Source of the DNA: Desulfobacteraceae bacterium
GTDB lineage: Bacteria > Desulfobacterota > DSM-4660 > Desulfatiglandales > Desulfatiglandaceae
DNA length: 9,721 nucleotides
Assembly (NCBI GenBank): GCA_020349865.1
Contig: CP070700.1
Location: forward strand, 1,542,737-1,552,457
Direction of reading: 5' to 3'
Part shown: positions 1 to 7,208 of the stretch, in pieces
Layout of the letters: each line of letters starts with the position of its first letter
Position numbering within the stretch: the first letter of the stretch is position 1
The notes under the pieces: model-generated
Databases searched by the model: none
What the model saw: only the letters and a program-made list of their open reading frames with translations
Told to the model about the DNA's origin: nothing
Translations under genes and position numbers: made by a program

Positions 1-1
1 A

Positions 2-577
2 GTTGGAGCAGAATCCGTATTCACAGGATTATGTTCGGACGATTTTGAATCATTGAAAGAGCTTGTGGTAAAGGCTATGGGCCAGGCCGATACAGTCTGG
101 ATATCAGGTGGAAGTTCCGTGGGCACGAGAGATCTCACCCTCAAGGTGTTCGAAACACTTCAAAATTTTGAGCTTTTGGTACACGGCATATCAATAAGTC
201 CTGGCAAACCCACCATCATTGGCAGATCCTTCTCCCGATCTCTAATTGGGCTGCCAGGCCATGTGGCCTCTGCCCTGGTGGTGGCGGAGATCTTTTTGAG
301 CCGATTACTTTCAAGGCTCTCAGGTCAATTGGATTCCGTTAAAGGATCTCAAGGCCGGATCGAGGCTGAACTGACCCAGAACATTGAATCAGCCAGCGGC
401 CGGGAGGATTATATTCGTGTAAAGCTATTCCAGGACGGAAAGACCTTGTATGCTGAACCTGTTTTTGGCAAATCCGGCCTGATCTCTACCCTCACGGAAG
501 CTGACGGCCTTATCAAAATAGATATGAATACAGAAGGTCTTTATCAAGGCCAAAGGGTGACGGTCTTGTTTTTGTGA
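2..577 (+). CDS. moeA: Molybdopterin molybdenumtransferase MoeA, C-terminal part (5' end outside window)
   Basis: The reading frame is open from the first bases and ends with TGA at 575-577, so the N-terminal half lies outside the window. About 191 residues are visible. They contain the MoCF/MPT-binding signature GGSSVGTRDLT, the SPGKPTIIG motif and a GLPGHVAS loop, followed by a small beta-rich domain (MoeA domain IV) with REDYIRV and TLTEADGLI. From family knowledge, MoeA inserts molybdate (or tungstate) into adenylated molybdopterin in the cytoplasm. The second proline of the usual GLPGNP loop is valine here. The gene is followed 21 nt later by a second, longer moeA in the same direction, so the two are probably co-transcribed. 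Assignment to the MoeA family is secure; which metal it serves cannot be told. Confidence 0.93.
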   Translation, partial: VGAESVFTGLCSDDFESLKELVVKAMGQADTVWISGGSSVGTRDLTLKVFETLQNFELLVHGISISPGKPTIIGRSFSRSLIGLPGHVASALVVAEIFLSRLLSRLSGQLDSVKGSQGRIEAELTQNIESASGREDYIRVKLFQDGKTLYAEPVFGKSGLISTLTEADGLIKIDMNTEGLYQGQRVTVLFL

Positions 578-598
578 TTCTATAAATGGAGGCAAACA

Positions 599-2554
599 AT
601 GAAGAGGCAGGTCTATCTTTCCATAAAACCCCTGGAAGAGGCCAAAGAATTGTTTTTTTCCCAATTTGGCCCGGATCAACGCACGGGTGTGGAGACGATT
701 AAGACCGATGATGCCTTGGGCCGCATCACCGCTGAACCGGTTTTTGCAGAGCGATCCGCCCCCTCTTTTCATTCCGCTGCCATGGACGGCGTTGTCGTGC
801 GGGCGGAAGAAACCTACGGGACGACCGAAATATATCCCAAGATCCTGAAGGTCGGCAGGGACGTCGAATGGATCAACACGGGCCAGCCGCTTCCCAAGGA
901 ATTTAATTCGGTTATCATGGTGGAGAAAATCCATCAGTTGGACAAAGACCACTTAGAAATCCGGTCCTCCGCCTATCCCTGGCAACATGTCCGAAAGGTG
1001 GGAGAGGATATAGTAGCGACCCAGCTCCTCCTTGCGCAAAATCACAAAATTCGGCCGTATGATATGGGTGCACTCATCAGCGCTGGCGTCTTTTCTATCA
1101 ATGTCTGGCAAAGACCCCGCGTGGCAATCATACCAACAGGAACAGAGCTAGTCCATTATAAGGATATTACGGACACAGGCGCACCAAAGCAAAATGAGAT
1201 CATTGAGTACAATTCTTCTGTGTTGGCAGGATTAGTTCGGGAGTGCAATGGCATACCGATCGTTTATGATATTGTGCCTGATATTGGGGAAAACATACGA
1301 GAGGCTTTAAAACGTGCCATTGAATCCGATGTCCACGTGATAATCATCAACGCAGGATCTTCGGCAGGGAGCAAGGACTATACAGCCAGTATTATCAAGG
1401 AAATGGGAGAGGTGCTTGTGCATGGGGTTGCGATAATGCCGGGTAAGCCTACCATATTGGGTGTGGTAAAGGGCAAACCTGTTGTGGGTAATCCCGGCTA
1501 CGCAGTTTCTTCAATGCTTTCCTTTGAGCAATTTGTGAAACCCCTGCTTTACAATCTTCAGGGTCAGCATCCTCCTAAACCCGAAACTGTCAAAGTACAG
1601 CCCTCCAGGGATATCCCTTCCAAGTTAGGAATTGAGGAGTTTTTGCGGGTCAATATCGGCAAAGTGGGCCCGAAACTCGTTGCCACACCCCTTGCAAGGG
1701 CTGCGGGCTCTATCACCACCCTAACGAGAGCGGAAGGCATTATTCGCATTCCGGCACTATCAGAGGGCATCTCCCAAAACGAAGAAATCGAGGCCGAACT
1801 CCTTGTGGAGGAGGAAGATCTTCTGAATACTGTCGTCATTATAGGCAGCCATGATATCAATATTGATATCCTGGCGGATGAGATCCGCCGCAGAGGGCAC
1901 AATATTCGCATTTCATCCGGCAATGTGGGCAGCCTTGGCGGGTTGATCGCTCTCAGGAAAGGAACTTGCCACATGGCGGGATCACACCTCTTGGATCCGG
2001 AGACCGGGCAGTATAATCTTTCCTACATCAAAAGATATCTGAAAGGAGTGCATATCAGTGTGTTTCACCTGGTTTTGAGGGACCAGGGTCTTATGGTAGC
2101 CAAGGGCAACCCAAAGGGCATTAAGGGGATCGAAGACCTGGCCGGGACTGATATTACCTTTGTCAATCGACAGGCCGGATCGGGGACCCGGGTTCTTTTT
2201 GATTACAAAATAGGCCAGCTGGGGATGGATTCTCAATCCATTAAAGGGTATGACCACGATGAATTCACCCATATGGCGGTGGCGGTTGACGTCCTGAGTG
2301 GAGCTGCTGATTGCGGTATGGGGATCTTCGCAGCGGCCAAGGCGTTAGATTTGGACTTTGTCCCCATGGTGAGAGAACAATACGACCTGATTATCCCAAG
2401 CGCGATAGTGGATCAGCCCAATATTCAGGTGGTGCTGGACACCATCCGGTCCCTGCATTTCCGGGAACGCGTAATCGCCTTAGGCGGATATGACCCTTCC
2501 AAAAGTGGTGAATTGTGGACTGAGGTACGGGGAGACCAAGATGATACCGATTAA
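599..2554 (+). CDS. moeA: MoeA fused to a periplasmic-binding-protein-like (molybdate-type) domain
   Basis: This 651-residue protein starts at an ATG preceded by GGAGG (588-592). Residues 1-405 form a full MoeA: SAAMDG at 59-64, the MPT-binding domain at about 173-320 with NAGSSAGSKDYT (251-262), MPGKPTILG (280-288) and GNPGYAVSS (297-305), then domain IV with SITTLTRAEGIIRI (371-384). Residues from about 410 to 645 form a PBP-like domain (COG1910 type), with GSLGGLIALRKG (444-455), AGSHLLDPETGQYN (460-473) and RQAGSGTRVLFDY (524-536). There is no signal peptide, so the binding domain should be cytoplasmic. Usual bacterial MoeA is about 400 residues and lacks it. The MoeA half would catalyse metal insertion into molybdopterin; the tail may bind molybdate, tungstate or another oxyanion or cofactor ligand (inference). 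The 3' end overlaps the next gene by 14 nt, indicating translational coupling. Confidence 0.95.
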   Translation: MKRQVYLSIKPLEEAKELFFSQFGPDQRTGVETIKTDDALGRITAEPVFAERSAPSFHSAAMDGVVVRAEETYGTTEIYPKILKVGRDVEWINTGQPLPKEFNSVIMVEKIHQLDKDHLEIRSSAYPWQHVRKVGEDIVATQLLLAQNHKIRPYDMGALISAGVFSINVWQRPRVAIIPTGTELVHYKDITDTGAPKQNEIIEYNSSVLAGLVRECNGIPIVYDIVPDIGENIREALKRAIESDVHVIIINAGSSAGSKDYTASIIKEMGEVLVHGVAIMPGKPTILGVVKGKPVVGNPGYAVSSMLSFEQFVKPLLYNLQGQHPPKPETVKVQPSRDIPSKLGIEEFLRVNIGKVGPKLVATPLARAAGSITTLTRAEGIIRIPALSEGISQNEEIEAELLVEEEDLLNTVVIIGSHDINIDILADEIRRRGHNIRISSGNVGSLGGLIALRKGTCHMAGSHLLDPETGQYNLSYIKRYLKGVHISVFHLVLRDQGLMVAKGNPKGIKGIEDLAGTDITFVNRQAGSGTRVLFDYKIGQLGMDSQSIKGYDHDEFTHMAVAVDVLSGAADCGMGIFAAAKALDLDFVPMVREQYDLIIPSAIVDQPNIQVVLDTIRSLHFRERVIALGGYDPSKSGELWTEVRGDQDDTD

Positions 2555-2882
2555 ATTGAGATCAAGGCAATGGATTGTTGATGAGCATGACCGCATCATT
2601 ATGGGTGAGGGGCGAAAAGAGATACTGGAGACCATTGAAAAGACAGGATCAATAAACCAGACGGCAAAGTTAATGAAAATGTCCTATAAGGGTGCGTGGG
2701 GCAAGATTAAGGCCACTGAAAAATATTTGAAAACACGAATTGTGCATACGGACCGAAAAGAGGGCACCCGATTGACCAAGGAGGGCAAAGAATTGCTCGA
2801 AAAATACACCCTCTTAAAGCAAAAATGTGTTGAAGAAGATAACAGAGTTTTCAGAACACTATTCGTTCAGAAAGAGAGCTGA
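2541..2882 (+). CDS. Short ModE-type winged-helix transcriptional regulator
   Basis: This 113-residue protein matches the N-terminal DNA-binding domain of ModE (LysR-like winged helix). It has the typical RKEILETIEKTGSINQTAK segment (25-43), a recognition helix region MSYKGAWGKIKATE (47-60), and a wing ending in RLTKEGKELL (77-86). The ATG at 2541 is chosen over an upstream ATG at 2490 because GGGGAG (2529-2534) lies 6 nt before it and the protein then begins in family style (MIPIKLRSRQW). It overlaps the end of the MoeA fusion gene by 14 nt. Full-length ModE has C-terminal molybdate-binding (TOBE/Mop) domains of another 140 or so residues; none is present. By position it probably regulates Mo-cofactor or molybdate-transport genes, but how it would sense metal is unclear. 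Confidence 0.85.
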   Translation: MIPIKLRSRQWIVDEHDRIIMGEGRKEILETIEKTGSINQTAKLMKMSYKGAWGKIKATEKYLKTRIVHTDRKEGTRLTKEGKELLEKYTLLKQKCVEEDNRVFRTLFVQKES

Positions 2883-2917
2883 ATACAAAAGTACGCACAC
2901 CGAGGTGACATCCAGAG

Positions 2918-3463
2918 ATGCATAGAAAAGAGAATAAACCGCCCATTATCTCCATTATCGGCCCGTCTGGAGCGGGGAAAACCACTCTGCTGGAAAAGCT
3001 GATCCCCGAACTCACCCAGCGGGGCTTCAGAGTAGGAACCGTCAAGCATCATAGGCATAGATTTGAAATGGATCGGCCTGGAAAAGACAGCTGGCGCCAT
3101 AAGCAGGCGGGAGCCGCAGTAACGGTTGTCTCATCCCCCCACAAGATTGGGGTGGTCATGGATGTAGACCATGATCACCACCCGGACGAACTTACTCCTC
3201 TTTTATGCAACGTTGACATCATTTTAACTGAAGGGTATAAACGGAACCATAATCCCAAAATAGAGGTTTTCAGACCCAAAGCCCATGACGTTCCGCTCTT
3301 AAGAGATGATGCACATTTGGTTGCCCTGGTAAGTGATGTTCAGGTTGATCTTGAGGTTCCCCAATTTTCCATGGATGATATTGGGGGGTTAGCCGATTTC
3401 TTGATAAACAGCTTCAATCTTATCCCGGCTGGATTGGCTCAGCATAGGGAAGCCGTATCATGA
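2918..3463 (+). CDS. mobB: Molybdopterin-guanine dinucleotide biosynthesis adaptor MobB (GTP-binding)
   Basis: The 181-residue product has a P-loop GPSGAGKTT at 15-23, followed by family-specific TVKHHRHRFEMD (41-52), GKDSWRHKQAGA (55-66) and ILTEGYK (102-108, strand with acidic residue). These are hallmarks of MobB, a GTP-binding protein that assists MobA in attaching GMP to molybdopterin, giving the guanine dinucleotide cofactor used by formate dehydrogenases and other DMSO-reductase-family enzymes. It starts 35 nt after the ModE-like gene; the region before the ATG has GAGG at 2902-2905, somewhat distant. It ends with tandem in-frame stops (TGA TAA). A mobA gene is not visible in the window. 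It is the last gene of the cofactor cluster before a 230-nt spacer. Confidence 0.93.
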   Translation: MHRKENKPPIISIIGPSGAGKTTLLEKLIPELTQRGFRVGTVKHHRHRFEMDRPGKDSWRHKQAGAAVTVVSSPHKIGVVMDVDHDHHPDELTPLLCNVDIILTEGYKRNHNPKIEVFRPKAHDVPLLRDDAHLVALVSDVQVDLEVPQFSMDDIGGLADFLINSFNLIPAGLAQHREAVS

Positions 3464-3693
3464 TAAACGCAAGTTAACTTATACCCCTAATGATCATCTG
3501 ATCTGTAAGGTCTTTCATTTCCTGAATATCTTCTTGCCTTTTACCGTCCCAGCCAATAAGTAGATTGTGGCTTTATGGAATAATAACCATATGGAATTTT
3601 TTCAAGGGGCACGATTATTCTTGAAGGATTACGAATGTAGTTATAGAAATACTGTAGTCAAAGTTATATAAATTATGATCTATTGATGAGGTT
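3464..3693 (+). promoter_or_regulatory. Intergenic spacer between mobB and tolQ, candidate tol promoter region
   Basis: This is 230 nt of AT-rich DNA without a coding frame, separating two functionally unrelated operons, so it is the likely site of the tol promoter. A weak sigma70-like candidate is TTGAAG (3621-3626) with TATAGA (3642-3647), spacer 15. Another -10-like hexamer is TATGAT (3674-3679) without a good -35. There is a short inverted repeat TATGG/CCATA (3574-3578 and 3587-3591) that runs into the palindrome CCATATGG (3587-3594), and ATGGAAT occurs twice (3575-3581, 3591-3597). No rho-independent terminator for mobB was found. The exact promoter hexamers are uncertain. Confidence 0.35.
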
Positions 3694-4494
3694 ATGATGA
3701 TAACAATCCCGTTTATTACGCAAATCCCGACTGGTGTTTCATTAGGAGGGGCCCTTGGCCATGACATTATCCAGATGATCATTCATGCCGGTCTTATGGT
3801 GAAATTTGTCTTGTTGATTCTTTTTCTGTTTTCCATCATCTCATGGACCATTATTTTCGTGAAATACAGATTACTTCGAAATGCAAAAAATGAAACTGTA
3901 GAATTTATGGAGCTTTTTTGGGAAAGGCGCGATTTAAAAAGGATATACATGGCGTGTGATGATCTAAGATTCAGCCCCGTGGCCCGTCTTTTTAAAGCGG
4001 GTTATGGCGAATTTAACCGGCTCCGAAAAATTCAGGCCTCATGGAACTCCCAAGGGAGTCAGCAAGTTCCAGGTGGCGAGGAGCCTTCACGGTCCCAACA
4101 GGTAATAATGGACAATTTGGAGCGATCATTGAAAAAGGCCAGTATTGACCAGACAAACAGGTTGGAACGCGCTGTAAGTTTTCTGGCCACCACGGGGAAT
4201 ACTTCTCCTTTTATTGGGCTTTTCGGAACGGTTTGGGGAATTATGGAGTCTTTCAGGTCAATCGGGCTTAAAGGTTCAGCCAACCTTGCGGTGGTCGCGC
4301 CAGGGATCTCAGAAGCCCTTATTGCCACGGCGGCTGGCTTGGCGGCTGCAATCCCTGCGGTTGTGGCATTTAACTATTTCACCCACAGAATTTCGGCACT
4401 CAGTGCAGAAATGGATATTTTCACCTCTGATTTCCTGAGCACGGTAGAAAGACAGTTTTTCAAAAAGCAAATAGTTACCAGGGCGCGCCCATAA
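3694..4494 (+). CDS. tolQ: TolQ, MotA/TolQ/ExbB-family proton channel subunit
   Basis: The 266-residue inner-membrane protein has three predicted membrane segments: about 35-57, about 161-187 and about 200-227. The second segment carries the family pattern LATTGNTSPFIGLFGTVWGI (164-183), and the third EALIATAAGLAAAIPAVVAF (207-226). A long cytoplasmic loop lies between segments 1 and 2; at about 112-137 it is rich in Gly, Ser and Gln. TolQ forms the pentameric stator that, with TolR, uses the proton motive force to energise TolA. It heads the tolQRAB-pal-cpoB cluster. The ribosome binding site is modest (GATGAGG at 3685-3691); the second ATG at 3697 has better spacing and may be the true start. 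The following tolR supports TolQ rather than ExbB or MotA. Confidence 0.94.
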   Translation: MMITIPFITQIPTGVSLGGALGHDIIQMIIHAGLMVKFVLLILFLFSIISWTIIFVKYRLLRNAKNETVEFMELFWERRDLKRIYMACDDLRFSPVARLFKAGYGEFNRLRKIQASWNSQGSQQVPGGEEPSRSQQVIMDNLERSLKKASIDQTNRLERAVSFLATTGNTSPFIGLFGTVWGIMESFRSIGLKGSANLAVVAPGISEALIATAAGLAAAIPAVVAFNYFTHRISALSAEMDIFTSDFLSTVERQFFKKQIVTRARP

Positions 4495-4501
4495 CATATT
4501 G

Positions 4502-4513
4502 ATAATATATTAT
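4502..4513. repeat. AT-only palindrome between tolQ and tolR
   Basis: ATAATATATTAT is a perfect 12-bp palindrome in the 59-nt tolQ-tolR gap, followed by four T residues. Being entirely A/T it would form only a weak hairpin, so it is not a convincing terminator; its low complexity may be chance in an AT-rich spacer. Confidence 0.3.
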
Positions 4514-4553
4514 TTTTGTCGTTCTTTAATCCTCAACAATAAAAAGACAAAAG

Positions 4554-4964
4554 ATGGCCACAAACCAAAAAGGCAATAACAAAAGTTTTATGTCGGATAT
4601 TAACGTCACCCCGCTCGTAGACGTGATGCTGGTACTTCTCATCATTTTTATGGTCACGGCCCCAATGCTCATGCAGGGTGTGGAGGTCAATCTCCCGCAG
4701 ACCACCACCAGGCAGATCAAGACACAGGAAGACCCGTTGATATTGACGGTCAATAAACAAAGAGAGATTTTCATAGAAAAACATCGAATCAAGCTCGACG
4801 ACCTGGAGACAAAGATCATAAAGATCTTTCAAAACCGGAAAGACAAGGAAATTATACTTCGTGCGGATAAAGATGTGCCTTATGGATTCGTCATAAAAGT
4901 GATTGCGAAGGTCAAGCAGGCTGGCATAGACAAACTGGGCATGGTCACTGAGCCTTTGGACTGA
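4554..4964 (+). CDS. tolR: TolR, ExbD/TolR-family proton channel subunit
   Basis: The 136-residue protein has a short cytoplasmic N-terminus, one transmembrane helix at about 20-40, and a periplasmic domain. The signature INVTPLVDVMLVLLIIFMVT (16-35) includes Asp23, corresponding to the essential proton-carrying aspartate of this family. The periplasmic part ends in ILRADKDVPYG (101-111) and a VIAKVKQAG helix, as in ExbD/TolR. It works with TolQ to convert proton flow into movement of TolA. The start codon has only a weak A-rich upstream sequence (AAAAAGA at 4541-4547) rather than a clear Shine-Dalgarno. An internal ATG at 4590 has no better site, so the longer start is kept. The gene ends 5 nt before the tolA start. 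Confidence 0.94.
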   Translation: MATNQKGNNKSFMSDINVTPLVDVMLVLLIIFMVTAPMLMQGVEVNLPQTTTRQIKTQEDPLILTVNKQREIFIEKHRIKLDDLETKIIKIFQNRKDKEIILRADKDVPYGFVIKVIAKVKQAGIDKLGMVTEPLD

Positions 4965-4969
4965 TTACT

Positions 4970-5845
4970 ATGGAAGCCTTGTGGGTCGAACCCAATGTCA
5001 ATAATCAGATGGAACCCAAATGGCGCACAATGCTCACGCTGTCCCTCATTCTACACCTAGGGGCCTTTTCTTTGATCTTCTTTGTTCCCGAGCACTTACC
5101 GACCCGAAGGATTAAAGGCACGGTCTATGAAGTCAATCTTGTGGAATTGCCGGCCAGACGCCCTGTCAAGGTAGAAGGAATTGCGAAGGCAAAGACCGGT
5201 AAAACCGTGACCGCTCCAAAGAAAACTACTCCTGCAAAGCGAATTAGCAGGCCGAAAAAGAAGGAAAAACCGGTAGTAATTGCCAAGAGAACCGTTTCCA
5301 AGAAAAAGCAGGAGACCAAGAAACCGACGGTAGCCCCTTCCAAGATTATTGAAGACTCTATTTCGAAAATAGAAAAAAAAGTAAAGGCGCAAGAGGAAGA
5401 TGCATCGAGGCGCATCGACCAGGCCCTGTCGAAAATCGAAAAAAAGGTCAAAACGGAAGATGAGGACCATGTCAGGCAGGCGATCTCTGAACTGGAGCGC
5501 CGGGGCAGCGGTGCAGCCGTCAAAGGTTCCCCGCAAGGCTCAGCCATTACCGGCATCGCTATAGAATTATACAGAAGAGATGTGGAAGACTGGATTAAGA
5601 GCAACTGGTCCTATCCTGTTGCCCTGAGCAAGGAAGATCTTGAGGCCATTGTAGTGGTCAAGGCCAAAAGCGATGGAAGTATAGTGAAGTCGTGGTTTAT
5701 AAAGAAATCATCCAATGTGATATTTGACCAATCCGTGTTAAAGGCTGTTGAGCTGTCAGACCCCTTACCGCGGTTTCCTCCTGGCTACCGAGTGACCCAT
5801 GAAGAATTTGAAATCACCTTTAATCTCAGGGAGATGGAAGGTTAA
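4970..5845 (+). CDS. tolA: TolA/TonB-type energy transducer
   Basis: This 291-residue protein has a single N-terminal transmembrane anchor (about 20-38, with LSLILHLGAFSLIFF) typical of TolA/TonB, then a Lys/Pro-rich stretch (about 65-125), a charged helical region (about 128-178) and a C-terminal TonB-like domain (about 193-288) with YRRDVEDWIKSNWSYP (201-216) and IFDQSVLKAVELSDPLPRFP (251-270). It should link the TolQR motor to TolB/Pal across the periplasm during cell constriction. Position between tolR and tolB argues for TolA. It is clearly shorter than the roughly 420-residue E. coli TolA, and its last domain reads like TonB_C. The start lies 5 nt after the tolR stop, so coupled translation is likely; ATG at 5009 is a poorer alternative. 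Confidence 0.9.
   Translation: MEALWVEPNVNNQMEPKWRTMLTLSLILHLGAFSLIFFVPEHLPTRRIKGTVYEVNLVELPARRPVKVEGIAKAKTGKTVTAPKKTTPAKRISRPKKKEKPVVIAKRTVSKKKQETKKPTVAPSKIIEDSISKIEKKVKAQEEDASRRIDQALSKIEKKVKTEDEDHVRQAISELERRGSGAAVKGSPQGSAITGIAIELYRRDVEDWIKSNWSYPVALSKEDLEAIVVVKAKSDGSIVKSWFIKKSSNVIFDQSVLKAVELSDPLPRFPPGYRVTHEEFEITFNLREMEG
5360..5491 (+). repeat. Internal repeat in the TolA helical stalk
   Basis: Within tolA two related units occur 66 bp apart. The first encodes ISKIEKKVKAQEED (residues 131-144), the second LSKIEKKVKTEDED (153-166). A third, weaker copy (ISELERR) begins at residue 172. The DNA of the first two copies is similar but not identical, so this is an old duplication or constrained heptad-like sequence, not a recent tandem repeat. 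Confidence 0.6.
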
Positions 5846-5854
5846 TAGAATTCC

Positions 5855-5859
5855 GGAGG
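5855..5859 (+). promoter_or_regulatory. Ribosome binding site deciding the tolB start
   Basis: GGAGG lies 11 nt before the ATG at 5871. It supports this ATG over an in-frame ATG at 5799, which would lie inside the tolA coding region and would put an extra hydrophilic segment before the signal peptide. Confidence 0.7.
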
Positions 5860-5870
5860 TTCTTTATTTC

Positions 5871-7208
5871 ATGCGTTTAAACCTGAAGGTTCCTTTTTTT
5901 TCAAAGCCTGTTACTTTTCAGCTTTATTGGCTGGTGGTTTTACTATTTGCCACTCTTTTATTTCCGGCGCACTGTTTTGCCAGGATATATATAGACATCA
6001 ATGCTCCTTCCATCAGGAAGTTTAATATAGCAATTCCGGATTTCAAAAATCTGAGCAGCAACAGCGAACAGCCGGAGCTGGTTACAGGCCTGGCTGACGT
6101 TATCTCCAATGACCTTGATTTAAGCGGGTATTTCACTCCAATGGATAAAGAGGCCTTTTTGGAGGACAATGATGCACCCCAGGCCATGGAAAATATCCGT
6201 TTCAAGGATTGGTCTGTGATTGGTGCGGAGCTTCTTTTGAAGGGAACTTACACCTGTATAGGCCGAAATTTAGAAGTGGAGATCAGGCTATTCGATGTTT
6301 TTTGGGGCCGACAGATTCTCGGTAAGCGGGCATTGGGAGATATCAACCATTTCCGGAACCTCATGCACCGACTGGGAAACAATATCATCCAAACATTAAC
6401 CGGGCAACAGGGTATCTTCCTTACCAAGCTGGCCTTTGTGGGAAATGCTTCGGGGCACAAAGAGATTTATGCGTGCGACTATGACGGGCATAATGTGCGG
6501 CAGATAACTGCGGACAAGAGCATTGCGCTGCTTCCGAGGTGGTCTCCTGACGGAAAGAAGATCATGTATAATTCTTATAAGGATGGGGGACCTTTGCTTT
6601 ACATGAGGAACCTTCATTCGGGTGCTGTAAAGAAAATTTCCGCAAGATCGGGGCTCAATATTGGTGCATGCTGGACTCCTGATGCTAAAAGAGTGGCTTT
6701 GACTCTCAGCCGCAAAGGTAATCCGGATATTTTTACCATTGATCTGAATGGAAAAGTTATAAAACAGTTGACCAACCACTGGGGCATCGATGTTTCACCA
6801 ACCTTTTCACCAGATGGGAAAAAGATTGCTTTTGTCTCTAACCGATCCGGCTCCCCACAGATTTATGTCCATGATTTGATCAGTGGCAAAGAGGAGAGAC
6901 TGACCTTTGAGGGCAATTATAATACCTCTCCTGCCTGGTCATCTCTGAACCGGATTGCTTTCGTATCAAAGGATGCAGGGTATTACGGCATTTACACTAT
7001 TGATCCTAATGGGAGTAGATTGAGAAGGCTGACGGAGAATGGAGGCAATAATGAAGATCCCTGCTGGTCTCCTGATGGAAGGTACATCATATTTAGCTCT
7101 GACAGAAAAGGTCGTTATAATCTTTATATCATGAATGGGAACGGATTGAACCAGAAAAGAATCACTTCTCTGGACGGGGATCAGACTGCTCCGTCGTGGG
7201 CTCCCTAA
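5871..7208 (+). CDS. tolB: TolB, periplasmic beta-propeller of the Tol-Pal system
   Basis: From the ATG at 5871 the protein is 445 residues, the usual TolB length. It starts with a Sec signal peptide (hydrophobic core about 17-32, probable cleavage after CFA at 38). The mature N-terminal domain (about 39-180) contains IAIPDFKN (53-60) and WSVIGAELLLKGTY (114-127). The C-terminal six-bladed propeller has PD40/WD40-like repeats: WSPDGKK (224-230), WTPDAKR (268-274), FSPDGKK (312-318), a degenerate WSSLNR (356-361), WSPDGRY (399-405) and a final WAP at the C-terminus. TolB binds Pal and is released by TolA, which frees Pal to bind peptidoglycan. It starts 25 nt after tolA. The fourth repeat lacks the PDG turn. 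Confidence 0.96.
   Translation: MRLNLKVPFFSKPVTFQLYWLVVLLFATLLFPAHCFARIYIDINAPSIRKFNIAIPDFKNLSSNSEQPELVTGLADVISNDLDLSGYFTPMDKEAFLEDNDAPQAMENIRFKDWSVIGAELLLKGTYTCIGRNLEVEIRLFDVFWGRQILGKRALGDINHFRNLMHRLGNNIIQTLTGQQGIFLTKLAFVGNASGHKEIYACDYDGHNVRQITADKSIALLPRWSPDGKKIMYNSYKDGGPLLYMRNLHSGAVKKISARSGLNIGACWTPDAKRVALTLSRKGNPDIFTIDLNGKVIKQLTNHWGIDVSPTFSPDGKKIAFVSNRSGSPQIYVHDLISGKEERLTFEGNYNTSPAWSSLNRIAFVSKDAGYYGIYTIDPNGSRLRRLTENGGNNEDPCWSPDGRYIIFSSDRKGRYNLYIMNGNGLNQKRITSLDGDQTAPSWAP

Noticed and set aside
425..952. Minus-strand open frame of 175 codons across the two moeA genes
   Set aside because: It lies opposite well-conserved MoeA coding sequence, has no recognisable family motif and spans the junction of two real genes; it is an antisense shadow.
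3464..3520. Terminator after mobB
   Set aside because: No GC-rich stem followed by a T-run was found; ATGATCAT is only a short palindrome.
3661..3680. GTTATATAA-like sequence before tolQ as a ModE box
   Set aside because: It resembles one half of the E. coli ModE site, but no matching inverted half follows and tolQ is not an expected ModE target; AT-rich chance match.
3694..4494. ExbB/ExbD-TonB uptake system as the identity of the three membrane genes
   Set aside because: TolQ/TolR and ExbB/ExbD are similar, but the following tolB, pal and cpoB fix these as the Tol-Pal system.
5096..5604. Two long minus-strand frames opposite tolA
   Set aside because: Their Phe/Leu-rich or Ser-rich composition is what lysine-rich TolA sequence gives on the other strand; no start signal or family match.
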